Shown: in pieces, positions 54,994 through 64,000 of the stretch | How positions within the stretch are numbered: the first letter of the stretch is position 1 | How the letters are laid out: every line of letters begins with the position of its first letter | Assembly (NCBI GenBank): GCA_963920635.1 | Contig: OY987305.1 | Span: 5,371,153 to 5,435,152, forward strand | DNA length: 64,000 nt | From: Pseudeuparius sepicola | Lineage: Eukaryota > Arthropoda > Insecta > Coleoptera > Anthribidae | Reading direction: 5' to 3' | Notes under the pieces: model-generated | What the model was told of the DNA's origin: nothing | Databases searched by the model: none | The model's input: only the letters and a program-made list of their open reading frames with translations | Made by a program: the position numbers and the translations under genes

Positions 54994-55651
54994 CAGGGTT
55001 GGGAATGTAGCGAAAATTTTATATTAATTACATGAACTACATTAACTACGTAGTTAATTCGAAATGTAGTTAACTCTGTGTAGTTAATGTAGTAAATAAT
55101 CTGATTGGTCGATTGAAGGTCATTCCTGTCGATAGTCGACGTCACATTAACAAACACGCGTTATCTAACCTCACTTTATAATCTCAATCTGTGCATACAT
55201 TTTACATCTACATGTGCAATATAATTTTTACAAAATATAATAATTATGGCTGGACGAAAATATACTTATTAATAAATATTTATTTTTTATCACACTGGTA
55301 AATCAGTAATCCTTCACCGTGTAAAAGTTGTAAATATGCAATATGCTGTCATTATTGCTGTCTATAGTGTCTATTTAGGACTAAATATAATAATAATTTA
55401 ATAATACCTAGTCCTACCTACCTAAGTATTTACCTAAACATTTTGAGTAAGAATAAAACAATAAAACAAATTATTGACCAATTTTATTCAGTCAAAATAG
55501 GGCATTTTAAATGTTTAAATTTTGCGTAGTTAACGTAGTTAAAGTTATGTAGTTAATGTAGTTAATTGTACAAAAACATGACGTAGTTAATTACATTAAC
55601 TACGGTAGTTAATTGCGTAATTAATGCCATATTAACACGTGCCCAACCCTG
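54994..55651. mobile_element. hAT MITE with GTAGTTAA sub-terminal repeats
   Basis: The ends are CAGGGTTGGGAATG and the mirror of CAGGGTTGGGCACG, with a perfect 8-bp target duplication ATGACAAG (54986-54993 and 55652-55659). Both sub-terminal zones repeat GTAGTTAATGTAGTTAA-like words in opposite orientation. 658 bp, non-coding. Confidence 0.9.
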
Positions 55652-55834
55652 ATGACAAGCAAACGGAGATATAAAGTAACTAGAAAATCCATAGAATGAA
55701 CAAAATAAGTAGGTAGGTTATGAGAAACTCTAAAAAATGAATTGTACGAATTTTTTTGTAGCAAGTAGAAATATAGAATACATATAAATAATAATGAGAA
55801 TGCTTGTCAGTTCCATAGGTAAATACTTCTACAA

Positions 55835-55990
55835 CTTGTCGGTAACGACTTTAATTTATAAGTTCACAAAACACAATAGTCTCGCGTCTTGATCAGAGTA
55901 GTTCCGAACAGGATCTTGGAACAAACCTATTAACTGTTCTAACCTAACTTCGACCGTGCTTTGAAAACGACATTTTGGGAATCCATCTTC
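55835..55990 (+). repeat. Local direct duplication, unit 2
   Basis: Partner of 54735-54890 with scattered substitutions and a small insertion near 55918. Confidence 0.7.
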
Positions 55991-57090
55991 CGCTCTTTCA
56001 TAACGTTTCTGCCTATCATTAATCTTGAATTTACGAATTTAATCCGGGCATTTGAAGTTTCGAACTGCGTAAATCAAACCGGCTGATCCGTAGATAATAG
56101 GCGAAAATGACAAATAACTTAAAAAAACACTCCCAATCTTAATGCCGTGCAATGTGACGGATGTACCATTAATCAAACGGAATTACCCCGAGTTGTATAA
56201 TTAACATGGAGCAACAATCCCCATTTCCCGTACTGGAGCTTTCTGAACCGATACAGGCTGGCCCACCAGAAAGGTCCCTCTTTACAAAAACTAGAAAACA
56301 AGACGCCTTACCTTAAATGAAGTAAAATTTAATTTATGGCTGTAGGTACTGTTGTCGTTTCGTCGTTTGTTTACAGACTGATCAAAATTCATAATAATAT
56401 ATCAAAACTCGAATGTAGTGGCGCTATCTAGGCGGTCATTTGGTTTGTCTTAATATTTTAATGATTTTTGGTAACACGGTTTCCTTATATATTTGGCGAT
56501 ACAACAGTGACCAGTTTTTGAGAACCGCTTGAATAGATTGCAGCACATAACAGGAAATTGTTGTTTTCTTGGATTGGATATTGAATAGGCACAATGTATA
56601 TTCAGTTTTAGAAGGGTTTTACGTTTTTGAAGCCAAGAAGTTGAATTTTACTAGTAATTCGTCTCCAGGAGTTGGGACTGGCAGTATGCGGCTCCTTCTC
56701 CCTTTTTCTGGACCGGGGGCAATATTTCAGAGTCCACCGGCGGAAAAAATCGTTTGTCAGGCAGGGGCAGCGGGCCGAGAGGTCCCTTTCGAATAACTCC
56801 CGCCTAACTCATTTTTAACACTGTCTAATTTAATTAGTGTATCGGTCGATTCTCGAGAACCGATAAATTCTTTCGGGAAAAAAACTCTTGCGGTCGAACC
56901 AGAGCATATAAAACAACAAGCAGTCTAACTCCCCTTGGCGGGAAAATTTCTCGCAATTGTTCGCGCAGCCGCCATTTGGGAATAGATTCTGTCAAATAGA
57001 CGCAGCGAGGAGGGTTCCGCGCATGCGTATCAACCAGAAATCTGTACTAAAGACGCATGCGTAATACGGGTCGAGGACAATTTTAGACCA
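55991..57090. other. Unassigned sequence
   Basis: No gene or TE recognised. The 75-codon frame at 56569-56796 matches nothing I know. Two GCATGCG palindromic words lie near 57021 and 57054. Confidence 0.35.
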
Positions 57091-58898
57091 CCCAAGCAGC
57101 ATTTTTAGTCGCCGTTACGTTCCGGCGACTTTTGTTTGCAACTTTAAAGTTGTGATTACTACTGATAGGAACGTAATTACTACGTTCCAATTACGTCCCT
57201 GCGACCAAAATGGGGAACATTTTGAGGGTGATAGATACGTAACGGCGACCACCTAGCAACTTACACCGCTACGACGCGCTTACGTTCCGGCAACGTGGTG
57301 GAGACGTAGCGGCGTGGTCACCGCTACTGTGTTGGATTTGTTTGCTTTTTTACATTCGCGTCCTCGCTTTGTCTTTGTCTAAATAATTAAAAATTATTCT
57401 AGCCCAGCATCTTCCGTCATTTTTCAATAACCGTGGAAAATGGAAGTACCTAATATTTATTTTTAACTTATATCTATGAATAATGGTAGGTATAAGAAAG
57501 GTATTTATTTGCTGATTTATTTCTCGTTGCTAGATTCAAGAAACTAAAACGATTGAAAATTTTCTGTCAAATACGACGTTGATAGATTGAAAAGTAACAA
57601 CGCGCCCTCTCAAAATGCATGTTTTAACATTTTTTTATCGGGAGGATAAATTACGAAAATGTGCGAAATTACCTAAAAATGCTGAAAAATGCTTTTTTAA
57701 TATTTCTATAAGTTATACTAGTTCATTTTTGCTCAATTTTCTCTTTTTTGGGACAATTTTGATGAAATAACTATTTAAGTACCAAAGGAAATTGACATTT
57801 GATATTAATGGCGTCTATCATTTTATAAGAAAATATTTCGTAACTTTCAGTAATTACTTCTAAGTATTATTTACCTTAAAATGGGTGTTTGAAGGCTTTG
57901 CCACTTAACTGGTAGTAACGGCAACTAGACTTTTTTTCACTTTAAGGTAATTCCTACCTTTAAGACGAAAATTAGTTTTAGATATTTTAAACTCTAAAGT
58001 CCCAATTACTACAAGAGAACTTCAAAGTTCCAGAAGCCCCGTTTAAGTTCCGAATGCTACTACTAGGTTCCATTTGGAACTTTAACCTATAATTTTTATA
58101 TGTGAGTGTTGTTTTCAGCCGGTGTGTGTTTCGTGCTATAATTCGAAATGTTGATATTTAAAATTGTAGCCATTCAAGAGAAGCGTTTTGTAATTTGGTA
58201 TTGAAGACAAGTGCTCGTGTTTCGATTCGTTTCATCCAACTGCTGCTTTAATTTTCTAAACAATGTGAATGTGTGTCTATAATTTTTTTTCTTTCTAATG
58301 GCATCACTTCGCAAAAACGACCCAATCATTCAAACGATTGTAAGGAACTAAATTTAGTTTCCATTTTTGTCCCTATAGAAGTGACAGTTACTTTAAAGTA
58401 TTTTTTTGTAGTAATTGGAACTTTCTAGTAATTTTAAAATGGAGTGAGAAGTAAAACTTACCATACAGTAGTTTTCTCGAGTAGCGCGAAAGTTAATTTC
58501 ACTTTAAATATGACTATATAGTTCCGTAACTTTGGAGGTATTTCTAAAGTCGCTAAGATGTAGAAGTTACTTTCACCGTTACCATAAAGTAATGAAAACT
58601 TTAAAGTGATAAACAAGTAACACAACAAAGTAATTGTGATCATTGAATATAACTTTAGAGTTAGCGTGACTTTAACGTAATTTTGCATAGTAACAATTCC
58701 GTTCCAGATACTTCAAAAACCACTTAGAAGTACTGAAACCATAAAGTTCCTACTTGTGGTAATAATTACTACGTAATTACTCATACTTTCTAAATATAAG
58801 TAATAAAAACTAATAAGTCGATTTTTAAGTAATAATTACGTAATAAATACTTATTCAAAGTTCCCATCTCAGTTACCGCAACTTTAATGCTGCTTGGG
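57091..58898. mobile_element. Unclassified element with CCCAAGCAGCATT ends
   Basis: The 13-bp ends CCCAAGCAGCATT and its mirror bound 1808 bp. The interior is saturated with short related words such as GTAATTACTAC, AAGTTCC/GGAACTT and ACTTTAAAGT, in both orientations. No target duplication could be fixed (flanks TTAGACCA and CAAACACT). No coding frame. Confidence 0.65.
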
Positions 58899-58931
58899 CA
58901 AACACTAAACACGAATTAATGAGGTAACCAA

Positions 58932-59675
58932 AGCTTACAGGGGAGAGTTAATATTTCTTTAGTGTATTATCAGGGTCGCTTATAAAATAAATATAAATAA
59001 AATAAACTTTTAGATAAACTAAAAATTAACGATAATGGAGCACTGCAAAATCGAGGTGAAGTGTTTCGGTTACTTATAACGTTATGCGTATATGTAAAAA
59101 CACATAACCCTAAGTTGATTCGTGAATGTATACGCCAGTAGATCACGTTTACATTATCTGGCTGCACTTCAACTCTAATAATCCAATGTTTTCATGGGTA
59201 AAACGTAACGAGTTAAAAGTTAACGAACTGCTTACGAAAATCTTACGATATAGCATACTTGTCCATCCCTAATATGTTATGTTGATATTAATTGCCTTGT
59301 CTATTTATAATACCTTTCAACTTCTTGAATTTGAAGTCCTTTTGTGCTTTTCTTACCTGTATAGTTATGAATGGAAATTTTATTTTATTTTTACAGTCCT
59401 TCACCGCACAACATGCCATAACTAATAAATTATACTATTACTTAATATCACCAATCACTAATAAACTATACTATTACTAAACAAAAAACACTCAAATCTT
59501 TAAAATATTACACAAAAATGCCTTAACCACCTACTCCAACCAGTCGTAAACAAGAAAAACGAGAGGAATCTTTTGACGTTAGTTCACGTTAGTACTCGAA
59601 AATGGCGGATCCATAGAGTCGGACAAAATTAGGCTGTGCACTCGTCTAAGCGCCTTCTCCTCACCTCCATATCTG
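58932..59675 (-). mobile_element. P-like THAP-exon element, copy 3, truncated
   Basis: The right terminus CACCTCCATATCTG at about 59675 corresponds to the CAGAAATATGGAGG end of copy 1. Similarity runs leftward to AGCTTACAGGGGA at 58932, so about 80 bp of the other terminus is missing. It contains the best-preserved THAP exon. Confidence 0.7.
59357..59419 (-). pseudogene. THAP-type first exon in P-like copy 3 (open frame)
   Basis: From the ATG at 59419 the frame reads MACCAVKDCKNKIKFPFITI and is open for 21 codons to CAG|GTAAGA. It agrees with copy 2 at most residues, and several differences are substitutions that keep the frame open. Exon length is 63 nt against 61 nt in copy 2, so at least one has an indel. 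The rest of a THAP transposase is absent. Confidence 0.58.
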
Positions 59676-60714
59676 TGGTGTGTACTCATTAGTTCACGCG
59701 GCAAGTGTGTAGTGAAAGAGAAAAGCGCTACATTATTCTAACTTCACGCCATTGAGGTTTGAAGTTTGTGGCTGGAGCTGGAACCGTTCAAAAGTTATAC
59801 TTCTGTGGCAGCGAGCAGATTTGTTACTAGGGGACGCTGCTACACTACAGTGTTGCTTTTATGATTTATGATAGTGAAATGTAAAAGATTATGAGAACGT
59901 TTCATTCAAACTATTAAAAACTTGCGAGAAGCCATTTCATGCAAATACAGACGCTGTTTGCAAAGAAAAACGAAATGTTTTTATGTGAGAAGGTTTAGGA
60001 CACCAGATTACCAGGTCTCAGTTTACGATTTCACTTTACAGTTTGTTTTAATGTTGTTTTAATTGCGGCCTGCTTGGCGGCACGATGTTTTTTTTAAAGA
60101 GCGGCTAATAATTGTTATCTGCAAAATATCGATTCGGTATTTGCAGATAGCCGAAAATGAACTGATGTCCATTCAATATTTTTGCACACGAAAACAGTAC
60201 CGTTACATTGGATGATTTAATTATAAATGATAATCCCTGGGCGATATAATAGGCGCCAGTGTTAAAATGATTAACAGAATAATTAATTGCATGCATAATT
60301 TTTCCCTATTAAAATACCCCGAGGGATCATTTTTTTGACAGCCTTCGTTTTCCTTCAATATGCTATTTGTATAATATTCTAACCGATCAACATTTATTTT
60401 ATTAGTATGTTAATTTTGGAACAAAGTGAGCGGCCAACTGATTTGCCACGAATGATATTAGAGTGGCCAGTATTATTTGTTTCAACGCAAAAATAGACAC
60501 GCTCATTTCCTTTCTGCATATGAAATGAATACCCGTTTTAACCTGTCAATTAAAACAAAATATATTTCACTGTTGTTCGCAGCTTGGTGATTCCATCCAA
60601 AAAGTTTCAGGAGTTAAAATATAAATATCGTTAAAACTAGTAAATGTACCTAATTTGAATTAAATAAAAAAATAAAACATGGGGGCGCGGCCCTTAATAA
60701 TATCATACAAAATT
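59676..60714. other. Unassigned sequence
   Basis: No gene or TE recognised. The segment 60100-60320 is unique-looking. Confidence 0.35.
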
Positions 60715-61608
60715 CAAACCAAAGCATACCAATAATTTTGTTACACACAAAATAACACCACACAAAAATCTATACACAAAACCAAAATCCATAAAATAAA
60801 GCGCAATCCTTATTTCCGTGCACGGCACTGGTTATACTGGCCTAACTGGCCCACGTCGACACCTGCTCCGTGGATCTCCGAAACGCCGACCAATCAAATC
60901 GCTACGCTCGCTTTCTTATTGGCTGCCTCCTTGACTAGGTCGACGTCGACCGCATAAAAACCTTTGAATTTTATACGGATGATTTTTGCTGATAAGTCTG
61001 GTATTTTTATCAATAGCAGAGCCTGGTAAATGCTATGAAATAGATCGCTCCCCGTCTATCAATGTGTTCCAAGTAAGTTCATTTATACTTTCACCAGGGT
61101 AGCTCGAGAACAGGCGCCTCGGCAATAAAATGCGAGACAACGACTCTTTTTTAACCATGTTAAACCGAACCTGGTATTAGTAGTAAAAAGAGATGAAGGA
61201 GACAGAGAAGAGAGATATTGAAGTAAAAACAAGTGACTGCATGCTCGCCTAATATAATATCACGAATAATTGCATGGGTTACACTGTTCGATGGCTGGCC
61301 ACTTGTGCAGCGAAATGCGGTGGATATTCGTGCCATAATTTCACAGATCTTAGGATATACTTGCGTAAATAGTTATAATCGATATGGCTTTTTAGAGACC
61401 TTTTGACAATATTATATGGTGCATTAACCTTTACGTTGTGTTTGACGACAACCTTAAAAAAACCTTAAAAGTTAAATATTATGTTGCTTGTAGAATATGT
61501 ATATTTTTGAAAACTGCGTGACGCTTATGTCCTATATTCTTTTTGTGACGCCCAATTAAGTAGAGTTTTTTTATGCTGTTTCAAGTGACTTTAGAAATAC
61601 TATACCTG
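60715..61608 (+). repeat. Dispersed repeat R, copy 2 of a direct pair
   Basis: Direct partner of 46446-47272, with a longer spacer near 61467-61507 (AAAGTTAAATATTATGTTGC) not seen in the first copy. No coding frame. Confidence 0.65.
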
Positions 61609-62141
61609 TAATCTATTGTTCAACGAAAACACACAAAATCTTAGAAATTTGAAAATACCTTGAAATACCTTTATAAGATCTTCTTAGGTGAAGCAACTTC
61701 AGAGCTCCTAACTGGTAAAGGATTTGTGTTATAATGCCAGCTGATTCCATACCTAACCTTTTTACTTTGTGATTCTATATTATAATCTCAGTTAATGTAG
61801 TTTGTACTATTTAATCATTATAATAATTATTAGAAAACTCATTCCTAAATATGCCTGTAGTTCATACAGTTTATTAGCATTTCTATAAAATTGGTAATTT
61901 GAAGGTCAAATACACTGTCATCACAAAAGGAAGGTTGATTTTGAGTTCTTCTTCTTGTTCGATTTTTCGTGGGTTTTAATCTCAGTTTATCGTATTTGTA
62001 TTCAACGCCATCTTTTGACAGTACCTACCTATTAGCAGACTAGCCCATTATTGCCGCAAATATACTTTGAGGTTATGTTCACCGTATAGAACCGTCTAAA
62101 ATCCAAACAAGTATTATAAGAATGTCCTTCCCTTGTTTCAG
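61609..62141. other. Presumed intron end upstream of LRR gene 2
   Basis: No repeat recognised. It ends with a polypyrimidine tract and acceptor (TCCTTCCCTTGTTTCAG, AG at 62140-62141). Confidence 0.5.
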
Positions 62142-62145
62142 AAAA

Positions 62146-62461
62146 ATGTCGATTCCACTACTGCTGTGCCTCCTGCTAGCCTGCTGGCTGCCAGCAGGCG
62201 TAGCGTTCAACGGAGAACAAGCGGAACAAGAATGTCCGGACGACTGCGACTGCCACTATTTTAGGGTCAACTGGGTGACGGACTGCAGCAACAGCAACTT
62301 CACCCAAATACCGTACGACGAGCTCAGCATGAATCTCTACGTGTTGGATTTGAACGACAACCTCATTTCCGAGGTCCAACCGTTCCCTCCCGAGATCAAA
62401 ATGAGAAGGCTGCAGATGGCCGACAATCTCATGACTGAGCTCAAAAAGGAGTCTTTCAGAA
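62146..62461 (+). CDS. LRR protein gene 2, coding exon 1 (partial gene)
   Basis: The first coding exon begins 5 nt after the acceptor at 62141. An in-frame ATG at 62122 lies inside the polypyrimidine tract, so 62146 is the better start; it gives a typical signal peptide (about residues 1-20, IPLLLCLLLACWLPAGVA). An LRRNT cap follows with Cys30, Cys34, Cys36 and Cys47, then LRRs (YVLDLNDNLISEV, RRLQMADNLMTEL). The exon ends in phase 1 at 62461 before GTACGG. Reading past the donor meets a stop after a few codons, which supports the splice. Likely a secreted or membrane LRR protein; I do not recognise the ortholog. It shares only the general LRR plan with the 30997 gene. Confidence 0.88.
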
Positions 62462-62513
62462 GTACGGATGTTTAGCGCGTTTAGGGGACAGAGATTTTTA
62501 ATGTATGTTTCAG

Positions 62514-62583
62514 GTTTGAACTATTTGATCGATGCCGATTTCTCCGGGAATAAAATACGGAGGGTCGACCCAGACGCTTTCGA
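62514..62583 (+). CDS. LRR protein gene 2, coding exon 2 (partial gene)
   Basis: A 70-nt exon between an acceptor (ATGTTTCAG, ending 62513) and a strong donor (GTGAGT at 62584). Joined in phase 1 to exon 1 it adds the next repeat, LNYLIDADFSGNKIRRVDPD. The intron between the exons is 52 bp, typical of insect short introns. The exon ends in phase 2 and the gene continues beyond the window. The intron that follows holds at least two TE fragments. Confidence 0.85.
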
Positions 62584-62693
62584 GTGAGTATTATTTTTTG
62601 ACAATGACCGAATTAGCAACAGCAAAGGTCAAGCTTCTAAATATAGATTTCATTAATCGGTCGTTTCCTTTTTCGCAATATTGCGTAACTCAA

Positions 62694-62883
62694 TACAGGG
62701 TGGCCCACCACGAACTGCATCGATCTATATATGGAAAACTAAAAGTAGGAAAATTCTGAAAATTTGGCACCTTACCAATGCCGATGGGCGCTGCTCAACT
62801 AAAATATTTTGGTGAATCTGGCACTTCCGGTTATACCGGAAGTCGATATCAACTTTCTTATTTCAAACGGAACACCCTGTATA
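62694..62883. mobile_element. Small CAGGGTG-ended MITE in LRR gene 2 intron
   Basis: ATACAGGGTGGCCCACC at the left and GGAACACCCTGTATA at the right, TA-flanked, with a CTTCCGGTTATACCGGAAG palindrome inside. Only the outermost 10-13 bp are mirrored, so it may be the end of a larger element rather than a unit. Confidence 0.5.
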
Positions 62884-63114
62884 TTATTGCATTTTTGGAT
62901 TCTAGGCATCATTTTGGAACAAAAACATGCAACATGTCCTATGTCTAAATCCAACCGTTTTTGAGATATTTGCATTTTTCCGAAAAAAATGACAGGTGCA
63001 GACCTAAAGTCAATTAGCAATTTATACGAGGAAACCGCGAAATTTCAAAACGAATTTTTGGCATCGTGTAAGCCCAGACCTAGTGATCTCTGCTGAGAAA
63101 TAAATCCGTTCTTA

Positions 63115-64000
63115 TACAGGGTGTTTAAAAAATATAAATAAAAATTACATTCAAAATGTGCTTAAATCTCGAAATTTTCAAGTGGAAACCCCCATTTTTT
63201 TAAATGCGATCTTATTCACCACTAAAAATAATGACAACTTTGTGTAAGGTTTCCTATACCTAAATGCAGTAAGTTTCGATTAATTTACGAAAAACCCACT
63301 TTTCGTCCATAAAATGCGGGGTTTGTTTAACGCTTGGAAAATCATATTAGCCATGGACGTTGAAAAGACAATCGCGGCTGAGAAAATGTCACTTGGTTTA
63401 TAAATTATTGTCGTCAATAATGCCGGCGCGCTTAAATTACCTACACAAACGAAGATTATTTTAATTTGTTTATTATCTACGGAGAATGCAACATAAAGTA
63501 ATGTCAAGAACGTGCGATACATTTGGGGCTCGCTCTGCACAAAAAACAAAACCATCACCAAACACAAGTACAAAATTTTAAACTGTATGGACGTGTCAGA
63601 GAAAAATCACTTAAAAATAAGCCTATTGTTACTGGCCTAAATTACACTACATTAAAACACTAAGAGACTAATAGTTAAAGAAATAACAAAATTTTAAACA
63701 GTAAGGATGTATCAAAGCAAAAATACAGTGTTAAAGGCAAGCAGAGACTAGAGAAGAAACCTTCCTCTTGTTCGTGTTAATTTAATAAATGTTCAAATTG
63801 TCTTCCTTGAACATCTAAACACTTTTCACATCTCCGAAGTAGTTCTTCATGCGTAGCCCTTCTAATAGAGAGTTGATTTAAATTGGCAAACGCATGTCGC
63901 ACTCTGTCCATGCAATCTTCCATTGTTATTAATGGAGTACTGTAAACTTGATTCTTTATTGTGCCTCAAATAAAGTAGTCAAGAACTGTGGATAGCGAGC
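63115..64000 (-). mobile_element. Mariner-type element entering from the window end
   Basis: TACAGGGTGTTTAAAAAATA at 63115 looks like a mariner-type terminus. A minus-strand transposase tail follows at 63778-64000, at a distance compatible with one element whose other end lies beyond the window. The link between the two is inferred. Confidence 0.45.
63778..64000 (-). pseudogene. Mariner transposase C-terminal fragment
   Basis: The minus strand, ending with TAA at 63778-63780, reads TIKNQVYSTPLIT, MEDCMDRVRHAF and CLDVQGRQFEHLLN, the insect mariner C-terminus. In the FLWG-type motif the Trp codon has become TGA (DYFI*G), so the frame is broken. It belongs to the same broad family as the 51957-53098 element but is a different lineage. 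Confidence 0.8.

Noticed and set aside
62122..62145. Upstream in-frame ATG for LRR gene 2
   Set aside because: It falls inside the polypyrimidine tract before the TTTCAG acceptor, so it is intronic if the splice is used.
1..64000. CRISPR arrays, operons or other prokaryotic systems
   Set aside because: No regularly spaced direct repeats with unique spacers. Gene structure, introns and TEs are all eukaryotic.

Overview
This is eukaryotic nuclear DNA, almost certainly from an insect with a repeat-rich, AT-rich genome. The signs are two animal-type leucine-rich-repeat (LRR) membrane or secreted protein genes, a 52-bp GT-AG intron, and a dense load of hAT, Tc1/mariner, Ty3/gypsy, non-LTR and SINE-like elements. 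A beetle is a reasonable guess, but the sequence does not settle the order.

Host genes. Two are supported. (1) 30997-32706 (+) is a complete single-exon coding region for a 569-residue type I membrane LRR protein: signal peptide, LRRNT, LRR array, LRRCT, transmembrane helix and a C-terminal PDZ-type tail. A splice acceptor lies just upstream in its 5' UTR. (2) 62146-62461 plus 62514-62583 (+) are the first two coding exons of a second, different LRR protein that continues past the window. A TATA-preceded segment ending in a good donor at 34354 may be an upstream exon of gene 2, which would make most of 34-62 kb a first intron. That is inference.

Mobile DNA fills most of the rest. 1-6.4 kb: a composite hAT element carrying two passenger elements, then a long-armed foldback. 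6.4-12.6 kb: an apparently intact gypsy-type LTR retrotransposon with matching LTRs, a tRNA-Lys-type primer site, one uninterrupted Gag-Pol frame and a 4-bp target duplication. 13.2-15 kb: an inverted-repeat element carrying a minisatellite. 16.8-18 kb: a P-like element with a THAP-type first exon. 19.8-26.2 kb: a mirrored arrangement of 5S-rRNA-like and tRNA-like SINE-type repeats around a dead non-LTR retrotransposon. 29.6-30.7 kb: a foldback next to LRR gene 1. 35-37.5 kb: a second, inverted copy of the composite hAT. 39.2-40.9 kb: a frameshifted IS630/Tc1-superfamily transposase. 43-45.5 kb: a foldback with a minisatellite and a nested foldback. 48-49.5 and 58.9-59.7 kb: more P-like copies, one with a relative nested in it. 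50-59 kb: further hAT, mariner and unclassified terminal-inverted-repeat elements. A mariner remnant lies at the window end, inside gene 2.

Target-site duplications can be read directly for several elements (AATAAATG, TACAAAAT, GCATCACT, GGCAAAAC, ATGACAAG, GCCT). These give firm boundaries and an order of insertion. The most novel-looking items are the THAP-exon P-like family, the amplified nested hAT composite, and the 5S-like/tRNA-like repeats that share a hairpin tail.
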